From assembly GCA_948567375.1 (NCBI GenBank), contig OX419761.1, positions 30,258,501 to 30,322,500 of the forward strand: 64,000 nucleotides of DNA, in the 5' to 3' direction. Positions 47,401-58,990 of this stretch are shown here, piece by piece. The DNA is from Lunularia cruciata (taxonomy: Eukaryota > Streptophyta > Marchantiopsida > Lunulariales > Lunulariaceae). Both the position numbers and the translations under genes were made by a program. The notes beneath the pieces are model-generated. The model had not been told where the DNA came from. It saw only the letters and a list, made by a program, of their open reading frames with translations, and did no database searches. Numbering within the stretch: position 1 is the first letter of the stretch; each line of letters opens with the position of its first letter.

Positions 47401-47750
47401 GCATCGGCGCTGTGGCCTATCACCTTGAGCTACCACCACACATGAAGATCCATCCAGTGTTCCATGTCTCCCTATTACGCAGATGTGCTCCCCGATCAGG
47501 CCAAGGTACTTCCACACAGGACATTCGACCTTGTCCGACAGTCATTGATGGCACAGAGGAATATGAAGTGGAGCGGATTCTCCAAAAGTGCATGCGTGGT
47601 ACTCGCCATCCACAGGTGGAATATCTAGTACAATGGAAAGGTTACCTCCTCTATGAAGCAACCTGGGAACCCGCTGCCAATTTGGCACATGCACCGGTGT
47701 TGGTGCAAGCATTTGAGCAACAATTGCACAACAAGGACGTTGCGTCTTAA
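44421..47750 (+). pseudogene. pol of E: protease, RT, RNase H, integrase, chromodomain; active sites damaged
   Basis: One frame with only three stops (45543 TAG, 45999 TGA, 46041 TGA) and a natural end at 47748. Protease has [11 protein letters not shown] where D-S/T-G is expected, so the catalytic loop is lost. RT (about 45020-45540) has [12 protein letters not shown]. RNase H has LATDASGIAIGA and ETDHKPL. The integrase zinc part is at about 46470-46600. In the core, the usual TDGQTE reads TDCQTKWANRT, so the catalytic Glu is Lys. The chromodomain is at about 47550-47680 (YEVERIL ... YLVQWKGY ... ATWEP). Long and readable, but not autonomous. Confidence 0.88.
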
Positions 47751-47763
47751 AAGGAGGGAGGTT

Positions 47764-48509
47764 TGTAATACCAAGGGTTAGCCATATGATCTAGATATGA
47801 AATTCGGTTTGGTAACATCTAGAATGATGTTATACATGATGGTCAAAATAGATCAGATAGAAGTATCACCAAAAGAGTACTTCTACTAATAGGGCAGAAA
47901 CCGAAATAGACTTGAGAACCTTAGAATCAATAGCTAGACATATGATTTAAAGGTGAGAATTGGTTTGGTAACATTTGGAAGGATGTTACACATGATGGAC
48001 TAAACAGATCAGAAAGAGGTATCACCAAAAGAGGACTTCTACTAATAGAGTAGGAACCGAAATATGCCTTAAATCTTTGAAGGCAATTTTGGAGGCCTAA
48101 ACAGATGAATTAGGCCTCGAAAATGTGCAAATTCCCCCCCCCCCCCCCCAATTGAGGAAAGGCTAGCCTTCCCTCCCCCTGGTTTGTCTTGTTGAGAGCT
48201 TTCCAATGGTACCTTACTCATGTGATTCTGAAATTCCTACAAGAAGATTCCCTAAAAGATTCCCTCTGGTCAAAGCTCGTTTGACCAACCAGATAGGACC
48301 TAGACCAGACAGGTCACCCATCCAAGTAAGTAATCCAAGGGTGGAGCTTGCTGACATGTCACCTATCTGTGTCCCTAATCCTATGGTGGAGCTTCCTTGG
48401 AGGAGATCCTCTTTGCCTATATAATAAAGAGAAGGTGCTCCGTTGGGGCATCGAATGTTTGAGTGTGCAATCTGTGTTTTCTCTCTTCTCTTGTCCTCGG
48501 AGTATTACA
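47764..48509 (+). repeat. 3' LTR of element E (LTR-A)
   Basis: TGTAATACC ... GAGTATTACA, 746 bp, preceded by a purine tract at 47749-47761. It carries a 16-C run at 48134-48149 where the 5' LTR has 9. Confidence 0.93.
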
Positions 48510-49345
48510 GCTCCTCACTTGCCTCTCTTCCGAGTACTAACCTCCAATCTGACCTATCCATCAAGCCGGACTTCCACTCTTACCGTCTCCCTTGGGTCCA
48601 TCAAGACATTTACTCTCAGTGATCTTGGTCATGAAACCTAGAAAACTAAGGTTCTAGTTCCATGCCAAGAATGTGATCCGAAGCCTGCTTAAGACTTTGA
48701 TTTTTGCAATCACATCTAATCTCTGAATTGCATGATTTCTCACTGCAAATTCCGAGTTCTTCTTTCCACCGCCCATCTTACTCTCCTCCACTCTGGGTTG
48801 GTGACTACTCCTCCAACCGACTCCCGGACTAACTCTCTTGACTTCCTCTCAATGCACAAGCGTGTTTGTTACTACACTCCTTTTTCCATGATCTCCCTCA
48901 AGACAACTCCTTAATGGCGGTGGGAAATTACTTGTCATCTCTTTGTCTCTATCCCAAATTTTATAGTGGTGCGCCTCCTCCGTCTTTCTTCACTTTGAGT
49001 TTCTACCAAGAAATCACACCTCTTGCATGCTCTTGTAATTGTCAATTTTCCCCCCGCTCATAGGCCAACTTTTTTATGTGCGGTACCTTCTTGAATGTCC
49101 CACTCCAAAGGAAAGCTGTTACATTGTCCTCGCTTCGTGTTGAGCACTCCCGAGCTGAAGTTTCCTTACTTTGGGTTGTATGCTGACAAGACCAATCCGA
49201 GTACTTTGTCTTTTGACACAAAGTCACTTTACCTTAGGTTACAACCCGAAGACACAATTCTTTGCCTTCTGATGCCAAACAAGTGCAATACGACTTCATT
49301 GGTACAGTTCTTCTTCAATAATAAAAGAAGGATGTGGGTACCATA
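48510..49345. mobile_element. LTR-C fragment, right end
   Basis: Ends GATGTGGGTACCATA, matching the ATGTGGGTACCACA right end of the solo LTR-C at 40622 with one terminal change. It shares that LTR's pyrimidine-rich style and ACAAAGTCAC/CCGAAGACAC words. Its left part is missing at the border of element E. Confidence 0.6.
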
Positions 49346-49784
49346 GGTATCTTGCTGCTAAATCTGAAAGGCATAAAAATATGGACAACTCGCATGTAAT
49401 TGTTGCTCTTACTCAACCAATTTTAGGTTAAATCAAGCAACAAAGAAGAGATCAAAGTACTACTTTACCATCAATTCATTGAAACAATAATCTATAGCAT
49501 GCAAAGACTTACACATGAGAGCATCCAAACTGCATTTTTTTGTGCCCTAAATTAAGGACCCTAAGGTTGGCAGATCGATGCCAAAATTATAGCTCTTGTA
49601 AAACATATGTTGTTATCCTGCAACCTCTATTTCTATAATCTAGAGATATTTTCCCCTAAAATTTGCTCATCAATGTATTCTTACTTTGAGAATTATTGTG
49701 AGCCATATTGTATTATGTCCAACTTGTTAGCTTCATTTCAAAAGTATCAATTGGATTCTAGTCTTAACAAAGAAGACTCATCAA
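49346..49784. other. Unassigned AT-rich DNA
   Basis: No coding frame or repeat boundary recognised. Expected to contain the start of element B's gag if B once extended to the LTR-B at 50113, but no gag motif is visible. Confidence 0.3.
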
Positions 49785-49890
49785 AAAATTTTGGACCATA
49801 TCTTGATTTGTGTATGTCATCCTTATGCAAAAGGCCATGTTAATCTTCTTTATATTGTTCCAATCTTTTTTGGATGTTCCCTAAGGCACA
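49785..49890 (-). ncRNA. U6 snRNA pseudogene
   Basis: Read on the minus strand from 49890, the sequence follows plant U6 along its whole length: GTGCCTTAGGGAACATCC, ATTGGAACAATA, GAAGATTAACATGG, AAGGATGACATACACAAATC, ATGGTCCAAAATTTTTT. Most differences from U6 are C-to-T or G-to-A. The ACAGAGA box reads ATAAAGA and the AGC triad reads AAC, both essential for splicing, so this copy is not functional. The 3' oligo-T is retained. U6 is normally Pol III-transcribed and spliceosomal. Confidence 0.85.
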
Positions 49891-50112
49891 AATTGAAGCC
49901 TATCATCACAATTTGTATACTTATTTACATAGACAAGTCTCTTGAGGAGCTCAGATAAGCAAGACATACCACCAAGTCTATGAAAACAGTTCCACTCCAA
50001 TAGCAAGAATTGATGATGTATACCTTAGATTCTAGGAGTTGTTTTAATCTCACTTGCAAGGAGTCTTCCCATTCTCAATATCACTTGTAGAACTCCAAAG
50101 ACTTGTATGATC
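49891..50112. other. Unassigned DNA between U6 copy and LTR-B
   Basis: Upstream side of the U6 copy. A TATACA lies about 35 nt before its 5' end on the minus strand, but no upstream sequence element (TCCCACATCG-like) is seen. Confidence 0.3.
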
Positions 50113-50817
50113 TATGACTCGGCTTGTCTCTCACTCAGGATAAACCTTTGGTGGCTATTAAAGTAGCATACCATGGACTAAGAAGGCAAGAAACCTCAAT
50201 TCCATCACACTCTTCCAAAGGCTATAACTCCAAGGCACCTCCTAGACTCAAGACATTGCTCACTGGAGAACTCAATGAGAGAGAAAGATTGTTGCAAATG
50301 AAAGGATGTCAAGTATCTCCTCATCCCTAGCTTATATACTTGTAAAAAAGTTATACACCAAAGCTACTAATAATTGGAATAACTCAAGTTACAAGGCTAA
50401 AAGTCAAATAAAATCTAAAATTTTAAAATCACATCCAAACATATGGGAATAATCACATGAGTAGGTTGTCTTATCCTTACCTTCCAATTCAGTCAAGGAT
50501 TCCTTCATGGGCTATCCTTGGACTATAGAAAAGTCCACATCAACAAGGCTTGTGGGCCCAAGAGTTCTTAGATTCTTTCCTCAAAGTCAAATAATTAGAA
50601 ATAATACCAAGTCAATACGCTAGAAGACAAAGTAGTTGTGCTTGCTCTTTTTCCTTCCTTTAGAATAAGATCACTTTTATTTTAGCTAGGACTAACTCTA
50701 GCTAATCATAACTAATGTAGAAGCTTAGTTAACCTCTATATAGATAATATTTCTCCAGTACTTACAATACCAAACTTAATATCCCTATAGAGTATACATG
50801 CACCAATGGGTGTTACT
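50113..50817 (-). mobile_element. LTR-B copy, minus orientation (possible 5' LTR of B)
   Basis: Matches the LTR-B at 28004-28693 in reverse, for example CTTGTCTCTCACTCAGGAT at the left and GGGTGTTAC at the right end, with many substitutions. Flanks do not match each other or those of the 29691 copy, so whether it is a solo LTR or the far end of element B is open. Confidence 0.7.
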
Positions 50818-52430
50818 AGTCAGCACTTCCTCTACCAAATTTCCAAACCAACATCAAGGCTTGGCAAATACCAAGGCTATTCTTGTAAATATTGAATTGT
50901 TAAGAGTAGATTTGTAATATTAGTACTTGTTGAGTGTATTTTTTACATTTCCACTTGCTTTTATTGTCACTAAATTGGACATCATATTACCAATGGTCCA
51001 ATTAGGAATAGACAACCAAAATAGTAATTAGGGTCGAGGTTGCCCAAATGGAATTCTAAAGCAAGAGGATACAAGAAAAAAAAGTATCACAATAAGAGAT
51101 ATAGAGCTACTTATTAGGAACCTAATTTGTTCCAAGGAGAATGAAAGCTCAATCTATGCAAGTTTAATACACTTGCAAGGTATTATATCTGATTGTGACT
51201 ATAGGATTTTGGTTGATTGTGGGAGTTTTGAGGGTTGCATATCCAAGCAATTAGCAAATAAATGATGTATTCATATCAAGCTAATATTATATATGGTAGC
51301 AAATTGATGATGGCCAATGGTAGAAAGGGTTTTACATTTTGCATCTCATATCTTGTTAATTCAAGATTGTGAAGAATTATTTAGAGTGTATGAGGTTTGT
51401 AGTAGCTCACCTACACTATGATGTCATTCTAGGTCTCCTTTGCCTTGAACATCATAATGTTCAATTTGATTAGGCCTAATGAAAAATTTAAGTACAACAT
51501 CAAGGTTAAGGATTATCAATTAGATTATCTAGAACCTACCTTTGAGGAGGACATCTATGAGTAATCAGTCCCAATATGAGAAATTTGTCAATATAGTAAT
51601 TATAAAACAAGAATTAGAAGAAAATACTCCCAGTTTTATGTGTGGATCAAACTAATTGCGCAAGGAGAATCTAATGAGGATAAGAAGACTCAACAAGCAA
51701 TGGTTGATCAGATATTTCAAAAGTTTAATATGTGTTTCTAGGTAATCTTCTAAAGGGGTTTGATTGTGGTATGCCCTTCAAGATCAAGCTATTGCTAGGA
51801 AGTACTCTAATGAGTAATATCAATCTATTGGCTTTCACCAAAGAAGTTAGAAGAGCTTTAAATAATGTTGACCAAGTTGTTGGAGAAGAATTTCATACAA
51901 TATAGTATATCTTCTTGAGAGCATTGGTACTACTTGTATCAAAAAAAGATGGAGGAATTTAATTTTGTATTGAATAAACAAACCATGAAGAATATGTATC
52001 CTTTGCCTCAAATTGATGACTTATTTGATCAATTAAGTGGATCAAGAGACTCCAAGTTGGATCTTTGAAGTGATTATTAGGAAATTTTAATTGATGGTAG
52101 ATATAGGAAAAACCACCTTTTCACACAAGGTATAGGCTTTTTCAATGGAAAGTTTTACCTTTTGAATTCACTAATGCTATTTTAGTCTTCATGGATCAAA
52201 TGTATTGAGTGTTAGACATGTTATTGGATATGTTGGTGTTCTTGGATGAAATTTTGATTTAAAATAAGATAAAAGATAAAGACAAGAACCACATCCGATA
52301 AGTCTTGAGATGGCTACCACAATAAAGTTCTATTACAAGAAGTCCAAGCATGCCTTGAGGAAGATACTTTCTCTAGCCATAAGGTTTTACCAAAGTGACT
52401 CAAAATAGGAGGAAAAATCAAATACATTAC

Positions 52431-53171
52431 TGTAATACCAAGGGTTAGCCATATGATCTAGATGTGAAACTTGGTTTGATAACATCTAGAATGATGTTAT
52501 ACATGATGGTCAAAATAGATCAGATAGAAGTATCACCAAAATAGTACTTCTACTAATAGGGCAGAAACCGAAATAGACTTGAGAACCTTAGAACCAATAG
52601 CTAGACATATGATTTAAAGGTGAGAATTGGTTTGATAACATCTGGAAGGATGTTACACATGATGGACTAAACAGATCAGAAAGAGGTATCACCAAAAGGG
52701 GACTTCTACTAATAGAGTAGGAACAAAAATATGCCTTAAATCTTTGAAGGCAATTTTGGAGGCCTAAACGGATGAATTAGGCCTCAAAAATGTGCAGATT
52801 CCCCCCCCCCCCAATAGAGGAAAGGCTGGCCTTCCCTCCCCTTGGTTTGTCTCATCGAGAGCTTTCCAATGGTACCTTACTCATGGGATTCTGAGATTAC
52901 TACAAGAAGATTCCCTAAAGATTCCCTCCGGTCAAAGCTCGTTTGACCAACCAGATAGGACCTAGACCAGACAGGTCACCCATCCAAGTAAGTAATCCAA
53001 GGGTGGAGCTTGCTGACATGTCACCTATCTATGTCCCTAATCCTATGGTGGAGCTTCCTTGGAGGAGATCCTCTTTGTCTATATAATAAAGAGAAGGTGC
53101 TCCCTTGGGGCATCGAATGTTTGAGTGTGCAATCTGTGTTTTCTCTCGTCTCTTGTCCTCGGAGTATTACA
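52431..53171 (+). mobile_element. Solo LTR-A (741 bp) with ATTAC duplication
   Basis: TGTAATACC ... GAGTATTACA, very similar to the E LTRs, with a 12-C run at 52801-52812. Perfect ATTAC duplications at 52426-52430 and 53172-53176. Formed by recombination between the two LTRs of an inserted element. Confidence 0.95.
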
Positions 53172-54850
53172 ATTACCAATTAGCCTACTCCTATGGATGC
53201 CATAGAATTTTGGGGATATAATGGATTGGTAAGCTTTTTGCCAATGGTTCATCCACTACTATGCTCATGTGACCGCACCATTGATTGATCTCTTGGAGAA
53301 GATTACAAGCTTTGATTGGACCACCAAGCACAAAGCAACATTCAAGAAACTGAAGCATATGGTGTCTTTGCAACCTATCTTCTAACCATATGATCCTCAA
53401 CTACCTTGTGCAATTGATTTTGATGCTTCTAACTTTACCATTGGATCTATGTTATAATAAGAATTTCCAAATGAGTAATACCTCATTACTTGTGTGTCTT
53501 GCCAACTAAACACAACAAAAAGGAAATATTATGCTTGGAATTGAGAACAATTGGCAATGGTATGCCATGAATATATGGAGACATTACCTCTTGGGGAAAC
53601 AAGTGATCATGTAAAAAATCACAAACCCTTGTTATAGACTTTACATTTGGAGAACATGAAAATTTGACATCATCAATAGAAGGAACAACTACAATTTTTT
53701 GATATCAAACTTGAGCACAAACCTAACAAGTTCCATATCAATCTTGATGCACTACCACAATGACTTGATTTGAAGATTCTTCCTAAATCTCCCATGATAG
53801 CAACAATCACCATGATGTTGACACACTCAAAGGTACACATAGATTTCAAGACTACTTTATAACAAGGCTCCTTCTTTCAGCTAGTGTGAAATTGTCTTGT
53901 AGCACAAAATAAGGGATACAATACTTTTTTATTCAAGGAAGGTTTTCTTCTATGAGAACCAAATTTACATTCCATTTATGGGTGATCTTTGACTTATGTG
54001 GCTTCAAGAGGCTCATAACTTACTGATTGCTTGTCATATGATGTGGAAAAAACCTTGAGTATCCTCTAATGTCAATGGTGGTGGCCAAACATATCACAAG
54101 AGATTTGAGAGTTTGTTTCATCTTGTGAGAGCTAACAATGCAACAAAAATAGCAACCAACAACCAGGTGGACTATCTCAACCACTCCCCATTCCATCTTC
54201 ACAATAGGAACATGTAAGTCTTGACCTCATCATATCCTTGCCCAAGACAGATCAAGGCCATATAGCCATTGTGGTGTTATTATAAACTTAACAAGAAAAT
54301 TCACTTGGACACACAATGTGGATACCATGGATGCTCCAATGCTAGCTAAGATTTACTTTGACTTTATCTTCAAGTACCATGGGATGCCAAGGGTTTTCAT
54401 ATCTAGTCTAGATCCTTGATTCATCGGTAAAATTTGGCAAGTGCTCTTCAAACTACTTGGCTCCAAGCTTGCTTTATCTATGACCTACCAGCCTCAAACT
54501 AATGGGCAAACCAAACATGAAAATTACACCTTGGAAGATATGCTTTGTGCCTTTGTCAATTTTCACCACACCCAAGTAAGATATTTGTCTTGTGGCTATT
54601 GAGTTCACTTACAATAATCCAAAGTATGCAAGCATCGGATTCTCTTCCTTCTTTCTTAATTTTGGGCAAGACCTACTTGTTCTAAATTCACTTCTTACTC
54701 CTCTGCCATCTCACATTCCTCATAATTTCCACCTTCTTGTTTATGTCATCTAAATTCTTACATCAAGCCACATCTCATCTTGTCATTGCTCAAAATTGGC
54801 AAAAGCTATATATTGAGAAGCTTTGTTGAACTCTCATCTTTCAACTAGGT

Positions 54851-55278
54851 TGTAAAAGACCAAGGAGAGAAATAAGAGAATGGAAGGCTGGAGTGTAAGA
54901 TCACATTAGGACTCTTGAATGAAGGAAACTCTGGTTGCCTAGTATGAGCTTAGGCTTGGTGCCAAATAGCTTTTCCCAAGCTCTTGGGAAGCTCCCTTAG
55001 AATATGCTTAACCACAAGCTAAGCTAATTGGGAAACTTCTTGAGAAGCTTTCTTCTAGAAGTCACCTACGTGGCATGCAAGTCAAGCTAGTTGAAAAGCT
55101 TCCCAAGAAGCTTTCTCCTAAAAGTAGTCTACTTGGCATACATATTACTTGGTAACTTGAAGATACCAAGAAGGTTCTTAGATGCTTCTAGAACATTCTT
55201 AGATATTCTTGGTTAATGTGACCTATTTACTATCTTGTTAGTCTATACTAAATTGTTTGCTAACTCTATATTGTTCCA
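54851..55278 (-). mobile_element. Reversed D-type solo LTR inside element F
   Basis: TGTAAAAGACC ... CTATATTGTTCCA is the reverse of the D LTR (TGTAACAATATGG ... TCTTTTACA), much diverged, 428 bp. Degraded GAAGCTTTC/TTCTAGAAG modules remain. The surrounding F pol resumes after it. The flanks TAGGT and AAGGC may be a decayed duplication. Confidence 0.75.
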
Positions 55279-55734
55279 AAGGCAATAAGGTCATGTTTTT
55301 TTCTAATAACCTTCTTTTCCACTTGACACCTAAGTTCATAAACTTACTCCTAATTGGATGGGTCCATTTGATACTATGTAAATCATTTCTCTTGTTGCTT
55401 ACCAACTTGCACTTCTTAGTCATATTTAGATCCATCTTGTCTTCCATGTTTCAAACTTAAAGTTTGCTTCTAATCTATCTTCCTTTCCCACTCGTGTCCA
55501 ACCTCCTCCATCATTCTTAATGATCGTGAAGAAAACAAACTTGATCATATATTTGCACATCATGACATCCAACATAGCCACCAAAAAACACTAAATATAA
55601 GGTCCTTTGGAAAGAGTATCATCTTCATAATGTCACTTGGGAGCCTCTTTCTTATCTCCAAAATGCACGTACAACCATACAAGAGAAAAGATTCTATGGC
55701 AATGAGGACGTCACCAACTAATGGTGACAGAATC

Positions 55735-56190
55735 TTTAATAATATGGAATTAGTAAATGAGGTAGCAAAGGCTCATGATTCAGGACAATAAGCAAGATAT
55801 AGCTAGGAATTCTAAGAATGTTCTAGAAATATCTAGGAAGCTTTTTTGTAGAATGTTTTAGAAGCACCTAAGAAGCTTCTTGGTGTGAAGCTTGTGGGTA
55901 CCTTCCTAGGATTGGGTAACTTGCACACCAAGTTGATGGCTAGCTTAGCTTTTATGCCAAGTAGGTAGCTTTTAGGAGGAAGATTTCTTAGAAGCTTCTT
56001 GGTTAGCTTAGCTTGCACTCCAAGAAGGAGGCCTTGAGAAGGAAGCTTCTCAAGAGTGTTGTATTACTCCACTATAAATACAAAAACCCAAGCTCATGCT
56101 AGGCATTTGGAGTTTCCTTCATATGAGAGTTCCAATGTCATCTTCCATTCTAATCTTCAATTCTACTATTTCTCTGCTTGGTCTTTTATA
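55735..56190 (+). repeat. 3' LTR of element F (D-type, 456 bp)
   Basis: Begins TTTAATAATATGG (D has TGTAACAATATGG) and ends GGTCTTTTATA. It keeps the CACTATAAATAC TATA region and several degraded GAAGCTTC modules, so the heat-shock-like architecture is old in this family. Confidence 0.8.
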
Positions 56191-56777
56191 CTCTTTGTTT
56201 GATAGAGGTTCATCTTGATTTAATTGTTTGGCATTCTTGAAAGTACTAATCAATTTGTGGTCAAGCAAAGAAGGTGTAGTTTTTAGTTCAAGTTCTTTCA
56301 CAAAGAGTTCTCATAGTACCAAATGGCAAATAATCCTTACTTTCATCTAAACCTAAGGAACAAAGTTGTAGTAAATTATATCCACCTTTCTCCTCAACAT
56401 GTACATGAGAAATTTCTTCCTTCAACTTATTGGAGTCTTCTTCTTTTAAATTGGAGTTACCAAACTTAGGTTGAGTCTTCAACAACTGTCCAAAGATATT
56501 CTTGAAGCCAAACTTTCCTTTATGTAGTGACAATTGCCAAAGGAGCAATGTCACTATTTGTCACTATTTTTCTCCCAAGATTATAAACTTCATCTTGAGC
56601 GTTTTTTTTTCTTGTGCTACATGCTACTCAACTTTGCATTTCTGATTTCTCTTGTAGGCTCATAAGTCACAAGGTGTTTGAAAGGTGGTACTTAATTTCT
56701 TGACAACATCCATTGCCTTCTCAAATCTTTGTAACTCAACCACTCTAAGGAATGTGTCTTTGGTAGCAATGCAAAAA
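56191..56777. other. Unassigned, with a minus-strand open segment at 56288-56554
   Basis: The minus-strand frame of 88 codons (LKEEDSNKLKEEISHVH ...) is Lys/Glu-rich and not recognised. It may be a fragment of a gag-like or host-derived frame. Nothing else stands out. Confidence 0.3.
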
Positions 56778-57700
56778 ATGTAAGTGACAACCAAGTGTCA
56801 TGCAATTGCATGACAAAAAAAGGTTGTTTCCACATAGATATTGATCAGAAATGAATAGAATTGAAGAGAAGTATCACTAGAGTTATTTATTATTACCTAT
56901 TTAATCTCTTGGGCAGGAACACTTTGAAAAGAGAGTCATATCACCAATTGTGGTGCACTATGGCAAAAAGAAAATTCCCAAAATCACTTTCATGTCAGTT
57001 ATGATCCAACTATTCCTTGAAGGTGACAATTCAGTCAGTCCAAGGAGACTACTTCAACTACAAAGAAATCACACTCCAAAGGTTCTTTACATTGATGGCA
57101 AATCTTCACTTTTTGATTGTGGTGTACTTTCAACACTACAATTCACTTAAGATCCATCAAGGCATTGCTTCATTCCTTCAAAACTACCAAGGATCCTAGA
57201 CCTTAGCCTCAAACACTAGTGATCACACACACTCACACTACTTGTGTTCCTACTATAAGGTTCCTCAACTCACCAAAGACACATAACCAACACTCAGAAT
57301 CAGGAAAAAAAACAACAAAGAGCTCTGGCTCTTTACTTTATTCAACTTACATGAGTTGAATAAATATTTACAATGAAAAAAAGACCTTAAATAGCTTTTC
57401 CTTCTACAAACCAACGAAATCCAAAGGGTGAGAAAGTGCAAAGATTTATTATAACTGCACTTCCTGCATCTGGACTATATAGTCAAGATTCTACAATTAT
57501 AAAGAATCTTGAGGTAGTAAAATTTTCTTAGAACAAGTTTGCAACAAAAACCTACCTTCACCTCTAACTTTCCAAAGGAGACTTTAAGTTCTCTCCTTGT
57601 AATCCAAGATTTCTAATACTACTATACTAAAAATTTCCTAAAATTTCCTATTTGTATGCTCCCCTAGAAATTATTATTATTATTATTATATACATATAAA
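56778..57700. mobile_element. Diverged LTR-C-like copy
   Basis: Starts near GTGACAACCAAGTG and shares the order of blocks with the solo LTR-C, for example CAACACTACAATTC and CAAGGCATTGCTTCA (57130-57175, matching 39105-39150). The right border is uncertain. A short (ATT)n run at 57668-57687 lies near its end. Confidence 0.5.
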
Positions 57701-58440
57701 ATAATAAAATTTGTGACATCTAAAATATGAAATTTCCCATTAAAGAATTCATTGTAATTTATGTTACATCTATACAATAAAAGAAGGTTTAGTTGATGTG
57801 CCCACATAAGTAAGAGGCACACATTTTCACGTCTTATTATCGTTCATGTCATAAAAGGTTAATCTGAAGATATTGGATATTTTATTACTGTATATTATAT
57901 TTTAATTGTACAACTGGAATATAAAAAAATTATATAGTTAATTCATGATTGGACCATAAGTCTCGATAAGTTCAATGTTCTAACATCAGCAATATAAGGA
58001 AGTCATATATTCTTGAGTTAAAAAAATTATATAGTTTCATTTAGTGTCTAGATCTAAACTTTGATTAATTGCGTTGAAGTATACACTAAATGCCATTAGT
58101 GGCAGGATATCCCACCACTATTATAGCTTCTACTGGTGGGCTACCCGACCACTATATAGCATCTCGTGTGGTTCAAGTTTTTCGCTAATTGGAGATGCCC
58201 CTAGATGAAAGTGCCAAATATGAGGATTTGTACAATTACGTTCTTTCACTGTTTGTTCCCATTTAAGATTGACCTCGCTTTCCCACGTAGAGTAAGTCAT
58301 TGGTCTCTTTATAAATGTCGCCGTTTTCTAGAAATGAAACCACTGATATTTTTTTTTTGTTATTATAGCCTCTTTCATGAATTATGAATAGTCCCGAGAT
58401 AGCCATTCGCATTATAATTTTTATTGATAATGAAGTTCTA
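57701..58440. other. AT-rich intergenic DNA
   Basis: No coding. An imperfect repeat at 58095-58165 (CCACTATTATAGC / CCACTATATAGC within GGGATATCCCACC-like arms) is the only visible structure. Confidence 0.35.
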
Positions 58441-58990
58441 ATGGTATTCAAATAGAATTATCCTTGGAACACATAACCCACCTAGAATAGTAAGGCATTA
58501 TTTATTATATTCATGTATCTATTTCTTCTGCAATATAAGTTATATTGGGCGAACACATGACTCTAAGAGCCGGGAGTTAGGCATTGCGGCCTATTTCTTT
58601 TGTGGTCTAAATGATAAAGGTATTGTGATGGAGTTATCCGTAGAGCACATGACTCTTTAAAAGCTAGGAGTTAAGTACTGTGGTCTATATCTTCTCTAGT
58701 ATAATTTATAATGGTATCGCGGTGGAGTTATCCTTGGAGCATATGACTCGCTAAGCACTAGGAGTAAGGCATTGCGGTCTATCTCTTCTATGGTATAATT
58801 TATAATTGCAATAGACTTTTCTTTGGAGCACATGGCTCAAAGAGTAAAAGTCAAGCATTACGATCTATCTCTTATATGGTATTATAACGCATAAAGATAT
58901 TGAGGTGAAGTTAGTTTTGGAACATATGACCATCCAAATGTTGAGTATCAAACATTCATTAAAGATATTCGAGAGTGTCTATCAATCTCT
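58441..58990. repeat. Degenerate minisatellite, ~90-bp period, about six units
   Basis: The block GGAGCACATGACTC and variants recurs near 58460, 58551, 58645, 58732, 58832 and 58914. In most units it is followed by an AGGAGTTAGGCATTGCGGTC-like stretch and TCTATCTCTTCTATGGTATAAT. Spacing varies from 82 to 100 bp and units are considerably diverged. Confidence 0.75.

Larger units (their letters stand above)
41893..48509 (+). mobile_element. Ty3/gypsy chromovirus E (6.6 kb, both LTRs, family LTR-A)
   Basis: LTRs at 41893-42633 (741 bp) and 47764-48509 (746 bp) differ at roughly 30 positions by eye plus a poly-C length change, so E is older than D. The primer site is at 42635-42646 and the purine tract AAAAGGAGGGAGG lies just before the 3' LTR. 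The order is two pre-gag small ORFs, gag, protease, RT, RNase H, integrase, chromodomain. The flanks do not form a target-site duplication (TAACC against GCTCC), and left and right flanks belong to different elements. A rearrangement or inter-element recombination is therefore likely. Confidence 0.92.
50818..55734 (+). pseudogene. Ancient D-family chromovirus F (gag-pol ruin)
   Basis: Aligns along its length with element D but with frequent stops and indels. A zinc-knuckle remnant is near 50955-51010 and a protease region at 51125-51250. RT parts are at about 51690-52330 ([19 protein letters not shown]-like), RNase H at about 53400-53650, integrase at about 53980-54560 and a chromodomain at about 55520-55650. 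Two insertions split it: a solo LTR-A (52431-53171) and a reversed D-type LTR (54851-55278). The 5' LTR and most of gag are missing. Confidence 0.85.

Noticed and set aside
58441-58990. CRISPR-like array
   Set aside because: Units are whole-length diverged tandem repeats without a constant repeat alternating with unique spacers, and the DNA is plant nuclear.
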